Shown here one piece after another: positions 9,127 to 16,043 of a DNA stretch of 42,654 nucleotides. Numbering within the stretch: the first letter of the stretch is position 1; each line of letters starts with the position of its first letter. Source of the DNA: an uncultured SAR324 cluster bacterium (lineage in GTDB: Bacteria; SAR324; NAC60-12); assembly GCA_902590435.1 (NCBI GenBank), contig CACIWU010000006.1, positions 1 to 42,654 of the forward strand, written 5' to 3'. A program made the translations under genes and the position numbers. A model generated the notes under the pieces. That model did no database searches. It had not been told where the DNA came from and saw only the letters and a program-made list of their open reading frames with translations.

Positions 9127-9155
9127 ATGGTGGAGGTGGCGGGAATCGAGCCCGC
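9127..9155 (-). repeat. duplicate of the ssrA 3' end (putative attachment-site scar)
   Basis: These 29 nt match the 3' end of the intact tmRNA gene (10743-10771) with a single G/A difference. They include the T-arm and acceptor 3' strand with CCA (TGGTGGAGGTGGCGGGAATC on +). Beyond 9155 similarity stops and no tRNA or tmRNA body follows, so this is a fragment and not an RNA gene. Such copies are left when an integrase recombines into ssrA. The segment between the copies holds the heme-related cluster. Confidence 0.75.
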
Positions 9156-9256
9156 TACACCAAAGTGCATACAATTATTTTATATTATTAAATATAATTA
9201 GGCTGAGAAAATACTTAATGGGACAGAGTAATTTGATAAATTTATAATTTTTTGAT

Positions 9257-9562
9257 TTAAATAATTACTTCAAATCCTTCAAATTGAGGATGTTCAAGAT
9301 AAATATCACTATGTGCTCCTGCTCCTTTATGTGCTTTCCTAAAAGCTTCTGATTTAGTCCAATTCTCAAAATCCTTTCTGGATTCCCAAGTTGAGTGAGA
9401 AGCATATAAAGTGTGAGTTTCTTCAGTTTTGCCTTTTATTAAATTAAATTCAATAAAACCTGGTACATTATTAAGATGTGTTTCTCTTTTTGTCCAAATA
9501 TTTTCAAATTCAATCTCTCTGTTAATGTTAATTTTAAACCGGTTCATTGCTATAAATTTCAT
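9257..9562 (-). CDS. IsdG/HmoB-type heme-degrading monooxygenase (ABM domain)
   Basis: A 101-residue ABM-fold protein. Residues N7, W68 and H78 coincide almost exactly with the Asn7, Trp67 and His77 triad that defines IsdG/IsdI heme oxygenases. Surrounding motifs are also typical of the family: NRFKI, FENIWTKRETHLNNVPGF, LYASHSTWES and WTKSEAFRKAHKGAG. The family reaction is oxidative opening of heme with release of iron, in the cytoplasm. It lies two genes downstream of an HbpS/GlcG-type heme-binding protein, which strengthens the heme link. A half-site of the AT palindrome (ATATTAAATCAAA) sits just upstream of its start. The product chemistry (staphylobilin, biliverdin or mycobilin type) cannot be predicted. 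Confidence 0.83.
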   Translation of the reverse strand: MKFIAMNRFKININREIEFENIWTKRETHLNNVPGFIEFNLIKGKTEETHTLYASHSTWESRKDFENWTKSEAFRKAHKGAGAHSDIYLEHPQFEGFEVII

Positions 9563-9583
9563 TTTTTCTATTATAAATAAATA

Positions 9584-9597
9584 AATATTAAATCAAA
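9584..9597. repeat. AT palindrome half-site
   Basis: ATATTAAATCAAA lies about 20-35 nt upstream of the ATG of the IsdG-like gene (minus strand reads TTTGATTTAATAT). No matching left arm is visible. It is close enough to the start to overlap a promoter. Confidence 0.35.
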
Positions 9598-9598
9598 A

Positions 9599-9616
9599 AA
9601 TCAGCTTAGATAAGCT
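9599..9616 (-). terminator. weak hairpin plus T-run after the small DUF gene
   Basis: Read on the minus strand, AGCTT-ATCT-AAGCT (complement of 9603-9616) is followed two bases later by a run of six T. It lies between the 9695-9964 gene and the IsdG-like gene. The stem has only 5 bp, so this is tentative. Confidence 0.35.
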
Positions 9617-9694
9617 TATTATTTCTGAAATTTGCTTCGTGCCTGCCAGTACTGAGGGAACATAATCACATACAAAATACGATTCCCAAAAAAA

Positions 9695-9964
9695 TTAATC
9701 TTTGAGAGGTATAATAACAGTCGACTCGACATCGGCTCCTGCTTCAATCCTTTTTTGAAGAATATCTGGTCTGGTTAACCATTCTCTCCCTTTTTCCATT
9801 GATTCAAATTCCAAGATCATGTGAACTTTTTTTTCATCGATGTCACAACCCTTGTAAATAAATTGCATTCCGGCTACTGATACCATTTCAGAGTTCAGAT
9901 CCTCTGCCATTTCATTCCAAGTATCCCATCCTTTTTTTATATTAACTGATACATATGCTTTCAT
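9695..9964 (-). CDS. small hypothetical protein, possibly DUF3764-like ferredoxin-like fold
   Basis: An 89-residue soluble protein (MKAYVSVNIKKGWDTW start). The pattern is strand, amphipathic helix (WDTWNEMAEDLNSEMV), two strands (MQFIYKGCDID, KVHMILEFES), a helix (MEKGREWLTRPDILQKRIEAG) and a final strand (STVIIPL). This fits a dimeric alpha+beta barrel fold like ABM or DUF3764, and the phrase RPDILQKRIEAGAD recalls the DUF3764 C-terminus. It sits between the HbpS-like and IsdG-like genes on the same strand, so a heme or oxidative role is possible by context only. A palindrome of the AT family lies about 50 nt upstream of its start. Confidence 0.7.
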   Translation of the reverse strand: MKAYVSVNIKKGWDTWNEMAEDLNSEMVSVAGMQFIYKGCDIDEKKVHMILEFESMEKGREWLTRPDILQKRIEAGADVESTVIIPLKD

Positions 9965-10011
9965 AATGATCTTTCATAGTAAGAGATTAATAGTTGTTAT
10001 CTTGCCTCATA

Positions 10012-10035
10012 TTGATTTATTATATATTAAATCAA
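10012..10035. repeat. AT palindrome upstream of the small DUF gene
   Basis: TTGATTTA (10012-10019) and TAAATCAA (10028-10035) are perfect inverted repeats with an 8-nt A/T spacer. It is 48 nt upstream of the minus-strand gene starting at 9964, a position compatible with a promoter operator. Confidence 0.55.
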
Positions 10036-10113
10036 ATAGCCATTTACTCTTGCAAACCATATTATTATTTGTGGTAAAATAAAACCTTACAATCTATTAA
10101 TACGTTTTACTCT

Positions 10114-10136
10114 ATCACTTGGAGGAGAGTGATTTT
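10114..10136 (+). other. small hairpin in the gap between the HbpS-like and DUF genes
   Basis: ATCACT (10114-10119) pairs with AGTGAT (10128-10133) around TGGAGGAG, followed by TTTT on +. On the minus strand (the direction of local genes) the same area shows two imperfect direct copies of ACTCTCC-K-CCA. Could be a weak terminator or a regulatory hairpin. Confidence 0.3.
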
Positions 10137-10192
10137 AAAATTAGATCTTATGGCGGAGAGTATCACTCAAGTGTGACTTAAGTAGCTAATTT

Positions 10193-10684
10193 TTAATCTA
10201 CGAACTCCATTATTTCTGAAACGGCTTCAATTCCTGTCAAGGCACAGAGTTCGTCTATGTCTGGTCTTGCCCCTGCAACTCCAACTCCACCATAAAAATT
10301 TCCAGCAAAAATTATAGGAACCCCACCAACAATTAGAAGTATATCTGGAGCAAAGCTCAAATCACTCCTTCTAGGTGCTATTTCTGAAGTTTTCGTGCGT
10401 AAGGTTGCGGATGAGAATGCCTTTTGCTTGCTAACTTTAATTGTGTGTACACCGGAAAGTGGATTTCTCAGAAAAGCAGCAAGATTTCCGTTACGATCCA
10501 CTACTGCAGCAGAGACCAAATACCCGCGCTTGACACAATCTTCAACAGCAGCATGAACTATTTTATGAGCGATATGGTGCGCTAGAACCCTAAGTTGAAT
10601 AATTGGTTCTTTTTCGTCAGGAAATGATTTTAATGGCAATAAAAGCAAAAGTAAAAAAAGAAATTGTTTTTTTATGCTATACAA
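10193..10684 (-). CDS. secreted HbpS/GlcG-type heme-binding protein
   Basis: A 163-residue protein with a clear signal peptide: SIKKQ, then a long Leu run, cleaved near SFPDE. The remainder is one GlcG/HbpS domain (Pfam 'Haem_degrading' family): AVVDRNGNLAAFLRNPLSG, KAFSSATLRT, GGVPIIFAGNFYGGVGVAGARPDID. HbpS from Streptomyces is an extracellular heme binder, while other GlcG-like members have unknown ligands. Here the domain should act in the periplasm or be secreted. The heme assignment gains support from the IsdG-like monooxygenase two genes downstream. It lies just 59 nt past the 3' end of ssrA, on the island side of the junction. The 'YGGVGVAGA' glycine-rich loop is typical of the family. 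Confidence 0.83.
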   Translation of the reverse strand: MYSIKKQFLFLLLLLLPLKSFPDEKEPIIQLRVLAHHIAHKIVHAAVEDCVKRGYLVSAAVVDRNGNLAAFLRNPLSGVHTIKVSKQKAFSSATLRTKTSEIAPRRSDLSFAPDILLIVGGVPIIFAGNFYGGVGVAGARPDIDELCALTGIEAVSEIMEFVD

Positions 10685-10743
10685 AATATTAACTCCTAGA
10701 TTTATGTTGATACATCAGCAAGGTAAGTCGAAAATTAGTGGTA

Positions 10744-11118
10744 TGGTGGAGGTGGCGGGAATCGAACCCGCGTCTTACTTAGTTTCCAAATGGGCTTCTA
10801 CAAGTTTAGTTGGAATTTTTCAAATTCTTCAGAAATGTTGGCAACCAACCTCCTCAATCTGAAATACCTCCTTAAATCTCGCTAAAGCTATGGAGGATAA
10901 CAGTAGCTAGCCTGACTTAAATGACATCCTTCGTCACGTTTCAGGCAAACACAACGAAGAACGCCTACTTCAACTATGCCGCAAGAGCGACAGGAGCAGG
11001 TGAATAGTCAGCGTTGTTTGCAGCTAACATTTTAATGATCGTTTTTACGTGACCCCGATCATTACCCACGACTTGCTTCCCAAATTTTCCACTAGCAATC
11101 GAAATCCATGACACCCCC
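10744..11118 (-). ncRNA. ssrA: transfer-messenger RNA (one-piece tmRNA)
   Basis: A complete 375-nt tmRNA gene. The 5' end GGGGGUG (from 11118) pairs with CACCUCC before A-CCA at 10744, forming a 7-bp acceptor stem with one G-U. The T-arm is GCGGGTTCGATTCCCGC. The 5' part contains the conserved GUCAUGGAUUUCGAUUGC region. The tag reading frame (10974-11021) encodes ANNADYSPAPVALAA followed by TAG. The tmRNA rescues stalled ribosomes with SmpB and marks the nascent peptide for proteolysis. The gene is contiguous, unlike the two-piece form of alphaproteobacteria. Its 3' end is duplicated at 9127-9155. Confidence 0.96.
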
Positions 11119-11145
11119 ATTAACTGATGAGGAACAATTTTGAAA

Positions 11146-11151
11146 ATTATA
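11146..11151 (-). promoter_or_regulatory. candidate -10 box for ssrA
   Basis: TATAAT on the minus strand, 27 nt upstream of the mature 5' end. This would give a short leader that RNase P removes. No good -35 hexamer is visible, and the region is AT-rich enough for chance matches. Confidence 0.35.
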
Positions 11152-11399
11152 TTTTTTAATATTAATCCTTTTATAAAAACTCTGCAACTTTTTTTCTTTA
11201 TTATGAAAAGATCTTTCTAAAATTTTGAAAATTAACTATTAAAAAGATTTTTTGAATTATATTTTTCACGTAAATTATTTTAAAATATGTAAAAAAATGT
11301 TTTTATTTATACAAGGTTTTTCTAAAATGATTTGTAGACAGATTAATTTTATGAATTTTTTTAAAAAAAGAATTGTATTTTAGAACTTAAAAAAAATAA

Positions 11400-12584
11400 C
11401 TAATTTTTATGTGCGCTGGCAACCGCTTTTTCAGCGGCTTCTCCAATCCCATCAGTTAAAATTAAATTATCTTTTAATTTTGAATTTTTAACTAGCATAT
11501 GAGCTTTTTTAGAGTTAGTTCCTTCTAAACGAATAACTACAGGTATTTTTAAGTTAACTTTTTTGAAAGCTGAGATAATTCCAGCGGCAACCATATCACA
11601 ACGGACAATACCGCCAAAAATATTGATAAGAATGCACTTTACATTCTTATCCTTTGAGATAATTCTAAATGCTTTTTCAACAGTTTCTTGATTCGCTGTC
11701 CCACCAACATCTAGAAAGTTAGCAGGATCTCCACCAAATGATTTTATTATATCCATTGTAGCCATAGCAAGGCCAGCTCCATTAACCATACATCCAATGT
11801 TACCCTCTAATTTGATGTAGTTGAGATTATGCTCGCTTGCCTCTATTTCAAGATTATTTTCTTCATCTTTATCTCTTAATTCCTGGTGATTGATATGACG
11901 ATATGCAGCATTATCATCAAAGGTTATTTTTGCATCCAGAGCGATAACTCTATTATCTCTAGTCAGTACAAGAGGATTTATTTCAAGCAAAGAGCAGTCC
12001 TCTTTTACGAATGCTTCATAAAGTTTTAAAAAAATTGAGGCACATGGTCGAATGAATTTGAAATTAATTTCATTTATTTTTAAATGGAAGACTAATTCAT
12101 TTGCTTGGTGTTGTCTCAATCCAGTTACTGGATCTATGAATATTTTAAATATTTTTTCTGGTGTATTTTTAGCAACTTCTTCAATGTCCATTCCTCCTTC
12201 TGTAGATGCCAGAAGGACAATACAATGATTACCTCTGTCTACAAGAACAGAACAATATAGTTCTTGAACTATATTGATACTTTCTTCTATAAGCAACTGT
12301 TTAACTTTTTGACCATTTGAATCTGTTTGATTTGTAACCAATTGCATTCCAAGAATTTTCTGGGCATTTTCTCTAACATGGTTTATATTTTTACAAACCT
12401 TAATTCCACCACCTTTACCTCTCCCTCCGGCATGGATTTGAGCTTTAACGACGCATGGAGATTTTGTGAAAATTTCCTCAGCAATATTTGAAGCTTCATC
12501 AACTGAAAAAGAGACTCTCCCCCGAGGTACAGTTATTCCATATTTTTGTAAAATTTGTTTTGCCTGAAATTCATGAATCTTCAT
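11400..12584 (-). CDS. sucC: succinyl-CoA ligase (ADP/GDP-forming) beta subunit
   Basis: A 394-residue ATP-grasp protein that matches SucC over its full length: MKIHEFQAKQILQKYG at the N-terminus, VKAQIHAGGRGKGGGIK, EINPLVLT, LDAKI, and the C-terminal CoA-ligase half with GCMVNGAGLAMATMD, FLDVGGTA, ILINIFGGIVRCD and RLEGTN. With SucD it makes ATP or GTP from succinyl-CoA in the TCA cycle. It lies 14 nt after mdh and 42 nt-scale spacing shows one operon icd-mdh-sucC. The odd point is that no sucD follows. The next gene is ssrA after a 281-nt AT-rich gap. Malate-CoA ligase beta (MtkA) is a close homologue and cannot be fully excluded. Confidence 0.94.
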   Translation of the reverse strand: MKIHEFQAKQILQKYGITVPRGRVSFSVDEASNIAEEIFTKSPCVVKAQIHAGGRGKGGGIKVCKNINHVRENAQKILGMQLVTNQTDSNGQKVKQLLIEESINIVQELYCSVLVDRGNHCIVLLASTEGGMDIEEVAKNTPEKIFKIFIDPVTGLRQHQANELVFHLKINEINFKFIRPCASIFLKLYEAFVKEDCSLLEINPLVLTRDNRVIALDAKITFDDNAAYRHINHQELRDKDEENNLEIEASEHNLNYIKLEGNIGCMVNGAGLAMATMDIIKSFGGDPANFLDVGGTANQETVEKAFRIISKDKNVKCILINIFGGIVRCDMVAAGIISAFKKVNLKIPVVIRLEGTNSKKAHMLVKNSKLKDNLILTDGIGEAAEKAVASAHKN

Positions 12585-12598
12585 AGTTACTCTATAAT

Positions 12599-13582
12599 TT
12601 AGTTGAGCAAATCTTTTATAGCTTCTCGTTCCATTTCTAACTCTGACTTTGTCGCTTCAATTTTTTCTTGAGAAAATTTATTAAATTCCAATCCATTTAC
12701 AATCTTATAGTTGCCATCACCTTTGCTACTAAGAGGATAACTGAAAATTAGTCCTTCATGAATTCCATAACTTCCATCACTCGGGATAGCAGCACTAAAC
12801 CAGTCACCGTTAGGAGTAGGGGAATTTATTTTTGTTACTGTATCCAAAGCCGCATTTGCAGCAGATGCTGCTGAAGAAGATCCCCGTGCTTTTATTATTG
12901 CAGATCCACGTTGTTGAACAGTTTTTATAAAATCTGTTTGTAACCATTCCTTATCATTTATAACCTTATAAGCTGAATTACCTTTAATTTTAGCATGATA
13001 GAAATCCGGATATTGAGTAGCACTGTGATTACCCCAAATAGTCATGTTGGTAACGTCTTTTACGTCAGTTCCAGCTTTATATGCTAGTTGAGATTTTGCT
13101 CTATTTTCATCCAAAGCAGTCATCGCAAACCAACGATCTCTTGAAAATCGTGGTGCATTTTGCATAGCAATCAAGCAATTTGTATTGCACGGGTTACCAA
13201 CTACAACAATTCTTGCGTTTTCACCGGCATTTTCATTTATAGCATTTCCTTGATTAACGAAAATTCCACCATTTATGCGAAGTAGGTCGTTTCGTTCCAT
13301 TCCATCTTTCCTAGGTACAGATCCAACTAGAAGTCCCCAGTCGATGTCTCTGAAAGCCTTATTAGGATCAGAGGTGGTAGTAATTTTTTTCAATAATGGA
13401 AAAGCACAATCATCAAGCTCCATTTTTACTCCTTCTAGTGCACTAAGAGCATGTTCTAACTCTAGTAATTGAAGTTCAATCATTGTTTCTTTACCGAAAA
13501 CATTACCTGAAGCAAGTCTGAACAACATGGCATATCCAATTTGTCCAGCTGCTCCTGTTACAGCAATTTTTAAAGTTTTCAT
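12599..13582 (-). CDS. mdh: malate dehydrogenase, type 2
   Basis: A 327-residue MDH of the cytosolic/type-2 group. The NAD-binding loop is [15 protein letters not shown], followed by [20 protein letters not shown]. The catalytic region shows [26 protein letters not shown] and the catalytic His in [12 protein letters not shown]. It interconverts malate and oxaloacetate with NAD(H). It is 28 nt downstream of icd and 14 nt upstream of sucC, so these TCA genes are almost certainly co-transcribed. Length is normal for the family. Confidence 0.96.
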   Translation of the reverse strand: MKTLKIAVTGAAGQIGYAMLFRLASGNVFGKETMIELQLLELEHALSALEGVKMELDDCAFPLLKKITTTSDPNKAFRDIDWGLLVGSVPRKDGMERNDLLRINGGIFVNQGNAINENAGENARIVVVGNPCNTNCLIAMQNAPRFSRDRWFAMTALDENRAKSQLAYKAGTDVKDVTNMTIWGNHSATQYPDFYHAKIKGNSAYKVINDKEWLQTDFIKTVQQRGSAIIKARGSSSAASAANAALDTVTKINSPTPNGDWFSAAIPSDGSYGIHEGLIFSYPLSSKGDGNYKIVNGLEFNKFSQEKIEATKSELEMEREAIKDLLN

Positions 13583-13610
13583 ATTTTCTCCATTTTTTTA
13601 TTAACCATCA

Positions 13611-15848
13611 CTAAAAATTAGAGAGAAGATTATTAAAGGTTTTACTAGGCCTCATATTTTCAGTTACTTTTTTTTCATCGGGATTAAAATATCCTCCCAA
13701 ATCAACTGAAGTCCCTTGTGCTTCGTTTAATTCATTTATAATTTCAGTCTCTTTTTCCCTTAAAACTTTTGCCAGTTCAAAGAATCTATTTTTAAGTTCT
13801 TTGTCTTCTTTCTGATGAGAAAGTGCTTCTGCCCAATACAAGGCTAGATAGAAATGACTACCACGATTATCAAGTTCATTAACTTTTCTTGATGGTGATT
13901 TGTTGTTATTTAAAAATTTTTCGATTGCTTGGTTTAGTGTTTTAGAAAAAACTTCTGCCTTGTAATTATCAGCAAATTTAGCGAGATGATTAAAAGATTC
14001 TGCAATTGCTAAAAATTCTCCTAGTGAATCCCATCTCAAATGACCTTCTTTTAAAAATTGTTGTACATGTTTTGGCGCAGATCCTCCTGCTCCTGTTTCA
14101 AATAAGCCGCCTCCATTCATCAAAGAAATTATTGAAAGCATTTTTGAACTAGTTCCTAATTCAATGATGGGATAAAGATCAGTATTATAATCCCGAAGAA
14201 CGTTACCAGTGACGGAGATTATGTTTTTTTTATTTCGAATTGTTTCGATGGTTAATTTTGCTGCTTCGTAAATTGAAAGAATATTTATTTCAAGTCCTTC
14301 AGTATCTTCATCTTTTAAAAAAGTCTTAACTTTCTTTATAAGTTCTCTTCCGTGAGCACGTTTATCATCAAGCCAGAATATAGCAGGCCACCCTGTGATA
14401 CTAGCCCTTCTAAGAGCAAGTTTTACCCATTCTTTTATTGGAGAATCCTTAACAGAAGACATACGCCAAATATCTCCTTCATCAACATTATGTTCATGAA
14501 TGATTTGACCATGATCATCAGTGATACAAATCTTTCCCTTTCCTGGAGCTACAAAAGTGGTAGAGTGAGAGCCATATTCCTCTGCTTTCTTGGCCATCAA
14601 TCCTACATTTTGTACGGTACCAATTGTTGTCGGGTCAAGAGCACCATTTTTAATACAATTCTCAATGGTGGCAGTATAAAGTGGTGCATAACTTGAGTCA
14701 GGAATAATGAATTTTGTATCGTGAAGGTTACCATCCTTTCCATACATTTTCCCAGATGCTCTAATTGCTGCAGCTAAAGAGGCATCTATAATGATATTGT
14801 TAGGGACATGTAAATTTGTTATTCCTAAGTATGAATCTACCATTGCTAACTCTGGACGATGATCATAAAGATCTTCAATGTCAGATTCAATTTTAGATTT
14901 TATTTCAGGAGTTATTTCCTTGTCATTTTTTATTTTTTCATATAGCTCACCAATGCCGTTATTGAAATTTATTCCAAGATTTTCAATTATATCTTTATAT
15001 TTTTTAAAAACAGGATCATAGAAAATTCTAACAAAATTTCCAAAAATAATTGGATCAGAAACTTTCATCATCGTTGCTTTCAAATGCAAAGAAAAAAGTA
15101 CTCCCTTTTTTTTTGCATCATGAATTTGCATTACAACAAAATCATCAAGTTCTTTTTTGCTCATAAATGTAGCATCAACTACTTCACCAACTTCAAAATG
15201 AAGGTTTTCTTTTAGTAAAATAATTTTATCTTTATTTGAGATGAATTCTATTTTAGCTTTGGTAGGATTTTGAATTGTAGTTGATTTTTCGTTTGAAAAA
15301 AAATCACCTTTGTTCATTGTTGATACATGTGACTTTGAATCACTTTTCCACTCAGACATTTTATGAGGGTGCATTTTAACGTAATTTTTTACAGTTTCTG
15401 CAACCCTTCGATCAGAATTACCTTCACGGAGGACAGGATTGACTGCGCTTCCTAATATTTTAGAGTATCGAATTTTATAATTCTTTTCTTTATCGTTCTG
15501 GGGATCATCTTTATAATCTGGAAGATCAAATCCTTGTGATTTAAGTTCAGATATTGCTTCTTTTAGTTGAGGAACGGAAGCACTTATATTAGGAAGTTTA
15601 ATGATATTAGCTTCGGGCATTTGAGTTAATTCTGCGAGCTCCTTAAGTCCGTTTGGTACTTTCTTAAATTCGTCTAACCTTTCTGGGAAAGAGGAAAGAA
15701 TTCTTTTTGCCAAGGAAATATCTTTTATCTCAAAAGAAATGTCTGTGCCTTTTGTATAACTATGGAGTATTGGAAGGAATGAGTAACTGGCAAGCATTGG
15801 AGCTTCATCGGTTTTAGTCCAAATTATTTTATCTATCTTTTTATTCAT
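13611..15848 (-). CDS. icd: monomeric NADP-dependent isocitrate dehydrogenase
   Basis: A 745-residue protein matching the monomeric IDH family (about 740 residues), not the dimeric 400-residue form. Characteristic stretches are [86 protein letters not shown] and [21 protein letters not shown]. It oxidises isocitrate to 2-oxoglutarate with NADP. It is the first gene of icd-mdh-sucC. No strong Shine-Dalgarno precedes its ATG, but the start agrees with the conserved N-terminus. Confidence 0.96.
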   Translation of the reverse strand: MNKKIDKIIWTKTDEAPMLASYSFLPILHSYTKGTDISFEIKDISLAKRILSSFPERLDEFKKVPNGLKELAELTQMPEANIIKLPNISASVPQLKEAISELKSQGFDLPDYKDDPQNDKEKNYKIRYSKILGSAVNPVLREGNSDRRVAETVKNYVKMHPHKMSEWKSDSKSHVSTMNKGDFFSNEKSTTIQNPTKAKIEFISNKDKIILLKENLHFEVGEVVDATFMSKKELDDFVVMQIHDAKKKGVLFSLHLKATMMKVSDPIIFGNFVRIFYDPVFKKYKDIIENLGINFNNGIGELYEKIKNDKEITPEIKSKIESDIEDLYDHRPELAMVDSYLGITNLHVPNNIIIDASLAAAIRASGKMYGKDGNLHDTKFIIPDSSYAPLYTATIENCIKNGALDPTTIGTVQNVGLMAKKAEEYGSHSTTFVAPGKGKICITDDHGQIIHEHNVDEGDIWRMSSVKDSPIKEWVKLALRRASITGWPAIFWLDDKRAHGRELIKKVKTFLKDEDTEGLEINILSIYEAAKLTIETIRNKKNIISVTGNVLRDYNTDLYPIIELGTSSKMLSIISLMNGGGLFETGAGGSAPKHVQQFLKEGHLRWDSLGEFLAIAESFNHLAKFADNYKAEVFSKTLNQAIEKFLNNNKSPSRKVNELDNRGSHFYLALYWAEALSHQKEDKELKNRFFELAKVLREKETEIINELNEAQGTSVDLGGYFNPDEKKVTENMRPSKTFNNLLSNF

Positions 15849-16043
15849 TCTTGTATTTTATTAACTGGAAAGAACGGATCAGTTTATTCGAGTCAAGTAG
15901 CAAAATACTGCCGATGATCAGAATTCAACCCTTGAAATCTGTAATTTCCAATTATACTGAAATTAAAAATGTCTTTATTTAATTGTACTTTGTTAAAAAA
16001 AAAATTCAATTATTAAAATACATTTAAAAATAAGAAAACTATT

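Noticed and set aside
9127-9202. tRNA gene ending at 9128 on the minus strand
   Set aside because: Only the T-arm and acceptor 3' strand are present. No matching 5' acceptor strand, D-arm or anticodon arm occurs in the required distance, and the sequence beyond 9155 is A/T-rich.
14352-14696. 114-residue + strand ORF inside icd
   Set aside because: Antisense shadow of the monomeric isocitrate dehydrogenase.
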